64,000 nt of DNA from Variovorax sp. OAS795 (lineage in GTDB: Bacteria; Pseudomonadota; Gammaproteobacteria; Burkholderiales; Burkholderiaceae_C). The notes below the pieces were generated by a model. It saw only the letters and a program-made list of their open reading frames with translations, was not told the origin of the DNA and did no database searches. The stretch spans positions 4,712,001 to 4,776,000 of the forward strand of contig NZ_JBEPOH010000001.1 in the NCBI RefSeq assembly GCF_040546685.1. The letters are read 5' to 3'. Positions 29,592 to 38,379 of this stretch are shown in pieces. The translations under genes and the position numbers were made by a program. How positions within the stretch are numbered: position 1 is the first letter of the stretch; every line of letters begins with the position of its first letter.

Positions 29592-30185
29592 TTACAGGAG
29601 CTCGGTCTTGCGCTGGATGATGCGCGAGACGAGTCCGTATTCGACCGCCTCCGCGGCCGAGAGCCAGCGGTCGCGCTCGATGTCGGCCAGCACCACGTCG
29701 ATCGGCTTGCCCGTTTCGCGCGCGATCTCGTGCGCGATGCGGTGCCGTGCCTTGATGATTTCCTGCGCCTGGATCGCGATGTCGGTCGCCTGCCCGCCCG
29801 CGCCGCCGCTGGGCTGGTGGATCAGGAAGCGCGTGTTGGGCAGGCACACGCGCCGCTCACGCGGCGCTGCGAGGTAGAGATGCGTGGCGGCGCTGCCGAC
29901 CCAGCCGGTGCCGATCATGTTCACGGGGGCGCTGATGAAGCGCACGATGTCGTGGATGGCGTCGCCTGACTCCAGGTGGCCGCCCGGCGAGCTCACCAGG
30001 ATGTCGATGGGTTTTTCGGCGCTGTCGGCATCCAGCGCGATGAGCCTGCGCGTCACGTCGGCGGCCACCGCATCGGTGATGCTGCCGAAGATCAGCAGCG
30101 TGCGCGACTTGAAGGCTTTTTCTTCCAGGTAGGAATTGCGCGGCTCGGCGGTGGCCGCGGGTTGGGTGTCGTCGTCGGTTTCCAT
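29592..30185 (-). CDS. ClpP-family serine protease (non-canonical paralogue)
   Basis: This 197-residue ClpP-fold protein has the active-site Ser in GWVGSAATHLYLAAP near residue 106, His in FLIHQPSGG near residue 131 and the acidic third residue in the region around ADIERDRWLSAAEAVEYGL. It differs from housekeeping ClpP (GQAASMA, MIHQP) around the serine. It also has a Thr/Asp-rich N-terminus and no adjacent clpX. I chose the ATG at 30185 (METDDDTQ). It is the last gene of the Roadblock/GTPase cluster, 151 bp after the second Roadblock gene, so it may have its own promoter. Related ClpP2-like proteins work with other partners; the substrate is unknown. Confidence 0.78.
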   Translation of the reverse strand: METDDDTQPAATAEPRNSYLEEKAFKSRTLLIFGSITDAVAADVTRRLIALDADSAEKPIDILVSSPGGHLESGDAIHDIVRFISAPVNMIGTGWVGSAATHLYLAAPRERRVCLPNTRFLIHQPSGGAGGQATDIAIQAQEIIKARHRIAHEIARETGKPIDVVLADIERDRWLSAAEAVEYGLVSRIIQRKTELL

Positions 30186-30336
30186 GATGAGAGAGCGCTC
30201 CTGTGATAGAACGGCATCATGCCGCCAGACCGACAGTTTCGCGGCATTTCGCATCGGCTGCACCTGGCCTCCGATTTGTTCGAATGGCGTTTGCGCCCGC
30301 AGGCTCCGGAGCGGCCAGCCGGCCGCCCCCCCCCGC

Positions 30337-30696
30337 CTAGACGACCATGTTCTGTTCGACCTCGAGCGTCCTGCGGCGCGCCATGGCGAGGTTCGACTTG
30401 GCCTTGTCCAGCACCAGGTAGACGAACAGGCCTTCCTTCTTTTGCATCGGGCGGATGATGTGGTATTGCTTGCCAAGGGTGATGAGCATGTCTTCGATCA
30501 CGTCGTTCAGCCCGAGGTCGCGCATCGTGCGCATCTTCGCGCGGACCACTTCGGTGTTGCCCGCGGCAGCCACCTCGAGGTCGACGCCCGAGCCGATCTG
30601 GCCCAGGATCATCCCGCTGCCCGAGTCGACCACCGCCGCGCACTGCGCGCCATCACAGGTCATCAGCTCTTCCATGGATTGCTTGATTGTTGCCAT
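30337..30696 (-). CDS. Roadblock/LC7 domain protein (second copy)
   Basis: This 119-residue protein has the Roadblock/LC7 (MglB-like) alpha/beta fold: an N-terminal helix (IKQSMEELMTCDGAQ), a first strand AAVVDSGSGMILG near residue 22, a long helix with NTEVVRAKMRTMRDL, a third strand QYHIIRPMQKKEGLFVYLVLD and the C-terminal helix KSNLAMARRRTLEVE. Such proteins bind small Ras-like GTPases and regulate their nucleotide state. A small GTPase gene lies three genes upstream in the same transcript. The start at 30696 has AGGAAAGA upstream. Confidence 0.78.
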   Translation of the reverse strand: MATIKQSMEELMTCDGAQCAAVVDSGSGMILGQIGSGVDLEVAAAGNTEVVRAKMRTMRDLGLNDVIEDMLITLGKQYHIIRPMQKKEGLFVYLVLDKAKSNLAMARRRTLEVEQNMVV

Positions 30697-30795
30697 CGAA
30701 ATCTTTCCTAGTCCTCGCCCCTGAAAGTCGGCAGCCACCCGGGCGAAGGGAATGGGCGGCCACCGATATGGAATGGAAGTGCGCAGATGCGGGTG

Positions 30796-31179
30796 TCAGG
30801 CCTGCTGCAGCAGCAGCGTCGCCTGCTTCGCGAAGTAGAGGACCTGGCCGATGATGGCTTCGCGGCTGGTGACCACACTCACGATCAGCGTCATCTCGGG
30901 GTGTCGCGCCTGCAGCATCAGGATGTGGCCGTGGGTGGCTTCGATCGCCACGTTGTCGCACTGGCCCAGCTGGCTCTCTTCGCCGGCCACCGCACCCAAT
31001 GCGGCCAGTGAACTGGCGATGGCCGACAGCCGTGCGACCTGCGCGGTGTTCTCGACACGCGCGGCCAGCTCCAGGCCGTCCTCGGTCGAGATCACCACGG
31101 CTTTCACACCCTTGATTTCACGCATCAAGGTGTCGATGGCCGATTCGGCCGCCAGCCTGAGTCTTGGTGTGGTGTTCAT
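30796..31179 (-). CDS. Roadblock/LC7 domain protein (first copy)
   Basis: This 127-residue protein has the Roadblock/LC7 pattern SAIDTLMREIKGVKAVVISTEDGLE near the N-terminus and ARLSAIASSLAALGAVAG in the central helix, followed by strands VAIEATHGHILMLQA and MTLIVSVVTS. It resembles MglB and the CvnB proteins of Streptomyces and is closer to those than the second copy downstream. It lies 44 bp after the GTPase gene. Confidence 0.82.
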   Translation of the reverse strand: MNTTPRLRLAAESAIDTLMREIKGVKAVVISTEDGLELAARVENTAQVARLSAIASSLAALGAVAGEESQLGQCDNVAIEATHGHILMLQARHPEMTLIVSVVTSREAIIGQVLYFAKQATLLLQQA

Positions 31180-31223
31180 TGCTGCTGAATTGAGTAAGGG
31201 GAACAAGCAGGAGCGCCGCGCCG

Positions 31224-31748
31224 TCAAACCTCGAGTTGGAGCAGGAGCAGTTCCAGCAACTGCACGACCTGGCGCGCATCGGTGACGTTGGCCGCCAGCA
31301 CCGGGCAGACCACGCCCTTGTCCTCCATGCGTTTCGCATAGGCATCGAGGCCGGGATTCGGATGCTTCTCCATGCGCCCCACTCCCACCACGCAGGCGGT
31401 CTGCGCGATCAGTTCGGCGAAGCCGTCGAGGTAGATGTCGAGATCGGCCAGCGGGTCGGGGCGGCTGTTGTCCACCAAGATGACCACGCCCAGCGCACCG
31501 CGCGCCAGGATGCGCCACATGAAGTCGAAGCGCATCTGCCCCGGCGTGCCGTACAGCCGCAGCTTGTCGCCGTTGTCGAGCGTGAGTTCGCCGTAGTCCA
31601 GCCCGACCGTGGTGGTGGCCTTCGCGACCGAGGTGTCGCTGTTGCGCACGTCGGTGCTCACCGGCGGAATCTCGCTTACCGCGCCAATGGCCGTCGTTTT
31701 GCCGGCGCCCATGGTGCCGGTGAAGAGGATCTTGTGTTCTACGGTCAT
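31224..31748 (-). CDS. Small Ras-like GTPase (COG2229/MglA-like)
   Basis: This 174-residue GTPase has Walker A FTGTMGAGKTTAIGAVSE near residue 10, a conserved Thr in TTTVGLDYGEL (switch I, G2) and the switch II/G3 motif LYGTPGQMRFDFMW with DxxG changed to GTPGQ. The canonical NKxD G4 motif is replaced by VGVGRMEKHP. It is of the size of MglA and of the GTPases encoded in actinobacterial conservons. Its start overlaps the stop of the preceding gene (ATGA), and two Roadblock genes follow, which fits a GTPase-plus-regulator switch. Confidence 0.82.
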   Translation of the reverse strand: MTVEHKILFTGTMGAGKTTAIGAVSEIPPVSTDVRNSDTSVAKATTTVGLDYGELTLDNGDKLRLYGTPGQMRFDFMWRILARGALGVVILVDNSRPDPLADLDIYLDGFAELIAQTACVVGVGRMEKHPNPGLDAYAKRMEDKGVVCPVLAANVTDARQVVQLLELLLLQLEV

Positions 31749-32473
31749 TGTGGGCCTGCCGGCTGCAGGCCGAGCCGGTTCCTGATGCGTGCGAGCAGGC
31801 CGGGTTGCACGGGATCGCGTGCCGGGGCGGCGGGGCGTCTGTCGGGTGACACGCTGTCCGGGCTCGCGGCGGCCATGAGGGCGCCGGCGTTGGCAGGCGC
31901 GGCATGAAGACGCTCGAGCAAGCCGGCGCGCTGCAGGTCGGCCATGAAATCCGCACACTCCTGGCGCGTGGCGGGGGAACGCTGCTGGAGCGAGAGCACC
32001 GAGGCCGGCCGGTTCGACATCAGCGTGGCGAGCCGCAATCGGATGGGCGCTTCGAGCACGGCCGCAGGCGGCCAGCGCAGCATGCGGAATTCCTCTAGTT
32101 CGCTGATTGCAGTTTCCGTTGCGCCCAGCCCGAGCCCGCGGGCATGAACCACCATCGCGCCGAGCTGGTTGAGCGCAACCTCCAGCGCATTGGTGTGCAG
32201 CGGCAGCGCCAGGAAGGGCCCGCGCCGGGGATCGACCTGCGCGACGGTCAACGTGGGCACTGCCGGCTGGCCGGCGGGGTCTCCGGCGTCGACCTGCTCG
32301 CCGACGACCCGAAGGTCGGCCTGTTCGGCCTTCCATGACCAGTTCTGGTGGGTCCGGTGGTCGAGCAGCCGGATCAGCGACTTGAGCAGCACTTCTTCGC
32401 GATGCGCCAGCCCTTCGACGCTGTAGCTCAGCAAGGCACGCTGGCCCCTGGAAACATTGTTATCGCCCGTCAT
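31745..32473 (-). CDS. Hypothetical protein, first gene of the GTPase/Roadblock cluster
   Basis: I do not recognise this 242-residue protein. It has an N-terminal helical part with VSRGQRALLSYSVEGLAHREE and a central segment with GPFLALPLHTNALEVALNQLG. Then FRMLRWPPAAVLEAPIRLRLATLMSNRP is followed by a block (about residues 150-200) that could form a small winged-helix (LQQRSPATRQECADFMADLQRAGLL). It ends in an Ala/Pro-rich linker and a short basic tail. It has no signal peptide or membrane helix, so it acts in the cytoplasm. It overlaps the GTPase start by 4 bp, so a functional link is likely. Confidence 0.7.
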   Translation of the reverse strand: MTGDNNVSRGQRALLSYSVEGLAHREEVLLKSLIRLLDHRTHQNWSWKAEQADLRVVGEQVDAGDPAGQPAVPTLTVAQVDPRRGPFLALPLHTNALEVALNQLGAMVVHARGLGLGATETAISELEEFRMLRWPPAAVLEAPIRLRLATLMSNRPASVLSLQQRSPATRQECADFMADLQRAGLLERLHAAPANAGALMAAASPDSVSPDRRPAAPARDPVQPGLLARIRNRLGLQPAGPQ

Positions 32474-32801
32474 GGTCCCTCCGGACGACGCTCGGCGCCC
32501 AAACGGCCGAAGCTGCGTTGACCCGTGTTGAAAGCGCCGGCTCGAAGTGGCGCGGCTTTGCTTATGAAAGATTCAGGCTCACTGACAGGGATGGACAAGA
32601 AGCCTGGACCGCAGTGATATGTGAAAATATAACATTTATTGCATTTGAATACACAAGTTACGAGCGGCCTTTTTCGGACAAGTGGCCACTCGCCGGCCCC
32701 TGGCGGGCAGCGTGAAAACTAGTGACAAAGTTGTAACGGAGCGCCGGCCCGGACCGTCGGTCGGGGCGCTCGGGCAGCTCAGGGATCGTGGGAGCCGGGG
32801 G
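32474..32801. other. Intergenic region with AT-rich promoter area for the GTPase/Roadblock operon
   Basis: This 328-bp stretch between lolD and the minus-strand operon has no credible gene. A strikingly AT-rich patch at 32617-32665 contrasts with the surrounding GC-rich DNA and, on the minus strand, offers TTGTGT and TATATT with a long spacing. It is the likely promoter area of the operon. No convincing terminator for lolD was seen. Confidence 0.55.
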
Positions 32802-33471
<670 letters not shown>

Positions 33472-33479
<8 letters not shown>

Positions 33480-34728
33480 AGCGCAAGGCCTCGGCGGGAT
33501 TCACGCGGCTGGCGCGCCAGCTCGGATACAGCGTGGCGAGGAAAGCCAGCACCAGCGAAATGATCGCGATCGGCATGATGTCGCTGCGCTGCGGGTCGCT
33601 CGGCATCTTGCTGATGAGGTAGATGTCTTTCGGCAGGAAGCTGGCGTGAAAGAGCCGTTCCAGCGCCGGCACGATCACGTCGATGTTGTAGGCAATGCCC
33701 AGCCCCAGCAGCAGCCCGGCCACGGTGCCGATCACGCCCACCATCGCGCCCTGCACCACGAAGATGCCCATGATGCTGCGCGGCGAACTGCCCAGCGTGC
33801 GCAGGATGGCGATGTCGGCCCGCTTGTCCGTCACCGTCATCACGAGCGTGGACACCAGGTTGAACGCCGCCACCGCCACGATGAGCGTGAGGATGATGAA
33901 CATCATGCGTTTCTCGACCTGCACGGCCGCGAACCAGGTCTTGTTCTGGCGCGTCCAGTCGCGGATGAGGAACTGGCCCGGCAGCGTGACCGCCATCTGG
34001 TCGGCCACGTCGCGCGCCTCGTTCAGGTCCTTGAGCTTGATGCGGATGCCGGTGGGCCCGTCGAGCCGGAACACGCGCTGCGCATCTTCCTCGTGGATCA
34101 TGGCCAGCGCCGAGTCGTATTCGTAGTGGCCCGAATCGAAGGTGCCCACCACGGTGAACTGCTTGAGCCGTGGCACCACGCCGGCCGGCGTGACCTGCCC
34201 GCCCGGCGCCACCAGCGTGACCTGGTCGCCCGGCTGCACGAACAGCGAGCGCGCCAGCTCACCACCCAGCACGATGCCGAACTGGCCCGGCACCAGCTTG
34301 TCGAGCGTGCCCTTCTGCGCGGTGCTGTCGATGTCGGTCACCTCGGGTTCGAGCTTGGGCACGATGCCGCGCACCAGCGTGCCCTTCATGTCTTCGCCGC
34401 GCGCAATGAGCGCCTGCGTGGCAATGAAGGGCGCGGCGCCGATCACCTCGGGGTTCTTGCGTGCGGCCGCCGTGATGGCTTCGATGTCGGGCAGGGCCTG
34501 GCCGTCGCGCGAAAGAATCTCGATGTGCGAGACCACGCCGAGCATGCGGTCGCGCACCTCTTTCTGGAAGCCGTTCATCACGCTGAGCACGATGATCAGC
34601 GCCGCCACCCCCAATGCGATGCCGAGCATCGACACGCCGGAGATGAAGGAGATGAAGCCGTTGCGCCGCGTCGCCCGGCCCGCGCGGGTATAGCGCCAGC
34701 CGAGCTGCAGTTCATAAGGGAGTCGCAT
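33472..34728 (-). CDS. lolC: Lipoprotein-releasing system transmembrane protein LolC/LolE
   Basis: This 418-residue inner-membrane protein has the LolC/E N-terminus [22 protein letters not shown] followed by the first membrane helix ([21 protein letters not shown]), a large periplasmic MacB-like domain and three C-terminal membrane helices ([21 protein letters not shown], then [21 protein letters not shown]). Only one such gene is present, as in bacteria with a single LolF-like subunit. The start at 34728 gives MRLPYELQL; a longer frame adds 11 residues. Confidence 0.92.
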
Positions 34729-34861
34729 ATTTTCAGTTTGAGCCCAGCCAGGTGCACCCACGGATTCCGCTTTGCCGGGCCGACAGGTGCGCCCCCTTGA
34801 GAGAGATGCGCCAAAGGCGCTTCGGGGGGCTTTTCATCCTAGCATCCCGGACAATAGGGAA

Positions 34862-35830
34862 ATGGCCGAACCTCTCCCACGTCATCTGTTGATTCCCTTT
34901 GCCGGCCGCGGTTCCCCGGCGTGCCGCGCAGCATGGACTTCGCTGCGCCTGCCCAACCTCGAAGCCCTGCTCTCCCGGCTCTCGCTCGCCGACACCGACA
35001 CGCAGGACGAAAGCACGCGCTCACCGCCCCACGAGCGCGCGCTCGCCAGGGCGCTGGGCATCACGGCGCCCGACGGATGCATTCCCTGGGCGGCGCTGGA
35101 GGCCCGGAACGCCGGCATCGCCGAACCGGGCGACCCCGAAGGCTGGGGACTGGTCTCGCTGTGCAACTGGCAGGTCGGCATCGACGACGTGGTGCTGGGC
35201 GATCCGTCGGCCATCGAGATCGACGCCGCCGAATCGGCCGCCCTGCTGGCGGCCGCACATCCCTTCTTCGAGGAAGACGGCATTGCGCTCCACCCTTCGT
35301 CCACACCAGGACGTTGGCTCGCGCGCGCGCCGATCTTCAAGGACCTGGCCACGGCCTCCATCGACCGCGCGGTGGGCCACCCGATTTCGCAGTGGTCGCC
35401 GCTGGCCGAAGCCGCACGTCCGCTGCGCCGTCTCCAGAACGAAATGCAGATGCTGCTCTACACCCAGCGCGTGAACGACGACCGCGCCGCCCGCGGCGTG
35501 CCGCCGATCAACTCCTTCTGGCTCAGCGGCACCGGTGCGCTTGCTACCGACATTCCTCTGGCCGATGCGACGCAGCCCACCGTGAGCGACGCGCTGCGCG
35601 TGGCGGCGCTGCGCGATGACGGCGCGGGGTGGGCAGAAGCCTGGCAGGCACTCGATGCGAGCGCGATCGCCAGCCTGCTGGCCGACTACACCTCCGGCGC
35701 CGACGTCACGCTCACGCTGTGCGGCGACCGCTCGGCGCAGCGCCATGCGGTGCAGCAGCGCGGCCTGGTGGGCTGGGCACGCAGCCTGTTCGACAGGCCG
35801 CGCGCCGCCAGCGTGCTCGAGGCGCTATGA
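34862..35830 (+). CDS. Conserved phosphoglycerate mutase-like protein
   Basis: This 322-residue protein is of a family found next to recJ in Burkholderiales and annotated there as phosphoglycerate mutase-like or regulatory (COG4255). It begins LLIPFAGRGSPACRAAW and has WGLVSLCNWQVGIDDVVLGD near residue 100, and ends TLTLCGDRSAQRHAV. There is no clear catalytic motif. Its last bases overlap the recJ start (ATGA), so the two genes are translationally coupled. The function is unknown. Confidence 0.72.
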   Translation: MAEPLPRHLLIPFAGRGSPACRAAWTSLRLPNLEALLSRLSLADTDTQDESTRSPPHERALARALGITAPDGCIPWAALEARNAGIAEPGDPEGWGLVSLCNWQVGIDDVVLGDPSAIEIDAAESAALLAAAHPFFEEDGIALHPSSTPGRWLARAPIFKDLATASIDRAVGHPISQWSPLAEAARPLRRLQNEMQMLLYTQRVNDDRAARGVPPINSFWLSGTGALATDIPLADATQPTVSDALRVAALRDDGAGWAEAWQALDASAIASLLADYTSGADVTLTLCGDRSAQRHAVQQRGLVGWARSLFDRPRAASVLEAL

Positions 35831-37551
35831 AGATCATCGCGAGGGAAATTCCGCCGCGCACGGTCTGGGCGCTCGAACAGGCGGGCGTGCATCCGCTGCT
35901 CGCGCGCCTGTTCGCGGCGCGCGGCGTGCTCGCCAAGGACGAGCTCGACGACGGCCTGGCGCGGCTGCTGCCGCCCGACACCCTGCATGGCACCCGCGAG
36001 GCGGCCGTGCTGCTGGCCGACGCCATGGCGCAGCACAAGCGCCTGTGCATCGTGGCCGACTACGACTGCGACGGCGCCACGGCCTGCGCCGTCGCGGTGC
36101 GCGGCCTGCGCCTGCTCGGCGCCAGGAACGTGAGCTACCTGGTGCCGGACCGCGTGGTCGACGGCTACGGCCTCACGCCGCCGATCGCCGAGCGCGTGGC
36201 CGACAGCGGCGCCGACATGCTGATCACCGTCGACAACGGCATTGCCAGCGTCGAAGGCGTGGCCGCCGCCAAGGCGCGCGGCCTGCAGGTGCTGGTGACC
36301 GACCACCACCTGCCCGGGCCCGAACTGCCGGCCGCCGACGTGCTGGTGAATCCCAACCAGCCCGGCTGCGGCTTCGAGAGCAAGAGCATCGCCGGCGTGG
36401 GCGTGATGTTCTACGTGCTGCTGGCGCTGCGCTCCGAACTGCGCGCGCGCGGCACTTTCACCCCGGCCTCGCAGCCCAAGCTCGACGTGCTGCTTCCGCT
36501 GGTGGCGCTCGGCACCGTGGCCGATGTGGTGAAGCTCGACGCCAACAACCGCCGCCTGGTGGCACAGGGCCTTCGCCGCATCCGCGCCGGCGCGTTGCCG
36601 GCGGGCATAGCGGCGCTGTTCAAGGCTGCGGGGCGCAATGCCGCCGTGGCCACCACCTTCGACTTCGGCTTTGCACTCGGGCCGCGCATCAACGCCGCCG
36701 GCCGGCTGGCCGACATGACGCTCGGCATCGAGTGCCTGCTGACCGACGATGCCGGCCGGGCCGACGAACTGGCGCGCATGCTCGACGGCATCAACCGCGA
36801 GCGCCGCGACATCGAAGGCGGCATGCGCGACCAGGCGCTGCTGCTGGCCGAATCGCTGTTCGGTCCCACGGCCGAAGGCGGCGAGGCGCCGCCGGCCGCC
36901 ATCAGCGTATTCGACGCCGACTTCCACGAAGGCGTGGTCGGCATCGTGGCCTCGCGCATCAAGGACCGCTTTCATCGCCCGGCCTTCGTGTTCGCGGCCA
37001 GCGGCGCGCCGGGCAAGGCGCACGAGCTCAAGGGCTCGGGCCGCTCGATCCCCGGCTTTCACTTGCGCGATGCGCTCGACCTGGTCGCCAAGCGCCATCC
37101 CGGCGTGCTGCTGCGCTTCGGGGGCCATGCGATGGCCGCCGGCTGCACCGTGGCACGCGACAAGTTCGAGGTGTTCGAACAGGCGCTGGCAGAAGTGGCG
37201 CACGAGTGGCTCGATGCCGCCACGCTGACGCGCCGGCTCGACACCGACGGTCCGCTGGCGCGCGAGTACATGCGCATCGACCTGGTCGACACGCTGCACC
37301 GAGAGGTCTGGGGCCAGGGCTTCGCGCCGCCCACCTTCAGCGAAGAAGTCGAAGTGGTGTCGCAGCGCCTGGTGGGCGAGAAGCACCTGGCGCTCAAGCT
37401 GCGGCACCAGGGCCAGCCGGTCGACGGCATCTGGTTCGGCCACACCGACCCGCTGCCCGCGCGCGTGACGCTGGCCTTCCGGCTCGATGCCGACGAATGG
37501 CAAGGCGTGCGGCGCGTGCGCTTCCTGGTCGAAGGCGCCGAGCTGCCCTAG
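35827..37551 (+). CDS. recJ: Single-stranded-DNA-specific exonuclease RecJ
   Basis: This 574-residue nuclease has the DHH-superfamily motifs in order: VADYDCDGATACAVAV near residue 77, ITVDNGIASVEGV near 134, VTDHHLPG (the DHH motif) near 158, and INAAGRLADM near 290. The DHHA1 domain follows with LRFGGHAMAAGCTV near 432. It degrades single-stranded DNA 5' to 3' in recombination and mismatch repair. The ATG overlaps the preceding stop. Confidence 0.95.
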   Translation: MKIIAREIPPRTVWALEQAGVHPLLARLFAARGVLAKDELDDGLARLLPPDTLHGTREAAVLLADAMAQHKRLCIVADYDCDGATACAVAVRGLRLLGARNVSYLVPDRVVDGYGLTPPIAERVADSGADMLITVDNGIASVEGVAAAKARGLQVLVTDHHLPGPELPAADVLVNPNQPGCGFESKSIAGVGVMFYVLLALRSELRARGTFTPASQPKLDVLLPLVALGTVADVVKLDANNRRLVAQGLRRIRAGALPAGIAALFKAAGRNAAVATTFDFGFALGPRINAAGRLADMTLGIECLLTDDAGRADELARMLDGINRERRDIEGGMRDQALLLAESLFGPTAEGGEAPPAAISVFDADFHEGVVGIVASRIKDRFHRPAFVFAASGAPGKAHELKGSGRSIPGFHLRDALDLVAKRHPGVLLRFGGHAMAAGCTVARDKFEVFEQALAEVAHEWLDAATLTRRLDTDGPLAREYMRIDLVDTLHREVWGQGFAPPTFSEEVEVVSQRLVGEKHLALKLRHQGQPVDGIWFGHTDPLPARVTLAFRLDADEWQGVRRVRFLVEGAELP

Positions 37552-37566
37552 CCGCCGCCCGGCGTG

Positions 37567-38187
37567 TCAGCGGCGGTCCTCGTGCGAGGCCTCGGCCTGC
37601 ACGATCTGGTGCAGCACCTTGCCGGGGTCGACGCGCTCGGTCAGGGCTTTCACCTCTTCATGCGTTTCCGGCGGCAGGTCCAGCTTTTCCGCCATGCGGG
37701 TGGCAAGCCGCAGCAATGCCGTCATTTCCCGTTCGTTCAGGAGATTCACCTGCAGGTCCAGGTGGTGCCGGTGCTCGCTCTCCTCGGCCGACATGTTCTG
37801 GCTGATCAGGATCAGGATCGCGAGCACGATGGCTTCGATCGACACCAGGAAAAGCAGGAACGTGAAGGGATAGGGATCGATGCGCCAGACCAGCTCGTTG
37901 AGCAGGATCCAGGTGGCGAAAAAAGCGAGGTTCCACCACAGGAAGGCCACGGTGCCGCAGAAGCGCGAAATGCGGGAGACCACCTTGTAGAGAAAGGGCT
38001 TGGCACGGCGGTTTTCTTCTTCCAGCGCGAGGATCGACTCGATGTTCCGGTGCGTCAGGGCCTCGATCGAGGGATGTCCCTGGCGAGGCGGCCGGCGCCC
38101 CGCGAGGCCGCCGCGGTCGGTGCCGTTGTTGCTCTTGATCTTGTTGCCGTGCGTGGCTTTCTTGGCCGTGTCCTTGTCAGGCTCCAT
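37567..38187 (-). CDS. DUF1003 domain-containing membrane protein
   Basis: This 206-residue protein has a basic N-terminus, then the DUF1003 core: FCGTVAFLWWNLAFFATWILLNE and YPFTFLLFLVSIEAIVLAILILISQN form two membrane helices, followed by EHRHHLDLQVNLLNEREMTALLRL as a cytoplasmic helix. The role of the family is unknown. I chose the ATG at 38187, which has AGGAG 8 bp upstream; an ATG at 38220 would add 11 residues with no ribosome-binding site. It converges on recJ. Confidence 0.85.
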   Translation of the reverse strand: MEPDKDTAKKATHGNKIKSNNGTDRGGLAGRRPPRQGHPSIEALTHRNIESILALEEENRRAKPFLYKVVSRISRFCGTVAFLWWNLAFFATWILLNELVWRIDPYPFTFLLFLVSIEAIVLAILILISQNMSAEESEHRHHLDLQVNLLNEREMTALLRLATRMAEKLDLPPETHEEVKALTERVDPGKVLHQIVQAEASHEDRR

Positions 38188-38379
38188 GGCCTGTACTCCT
38201 GAGTCGAGAGGTCCCGACATTGCGCAACCGGCGCGCGGCGGGGCGTAGGCGCGCGTCGTCAGCCTTTGCAAGCAAAGTGGAAGTCGCGCGACACGGCGGG
38301 CGCGCTTTCGGGACGGATTCCTACGCAGGCGGGCCAGCGCGGTTTTACGGTGGACTTTTGCAAGAGGAGCCCACGCACC

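Noticed and set aside
32518..32715. Short plus-strand ORF of 65 codons in the gap upstream of the GTPase operon
   Set aside because: It has no ribosome-binding site or family resemblance and spans the likely promoter of the opposite operon.
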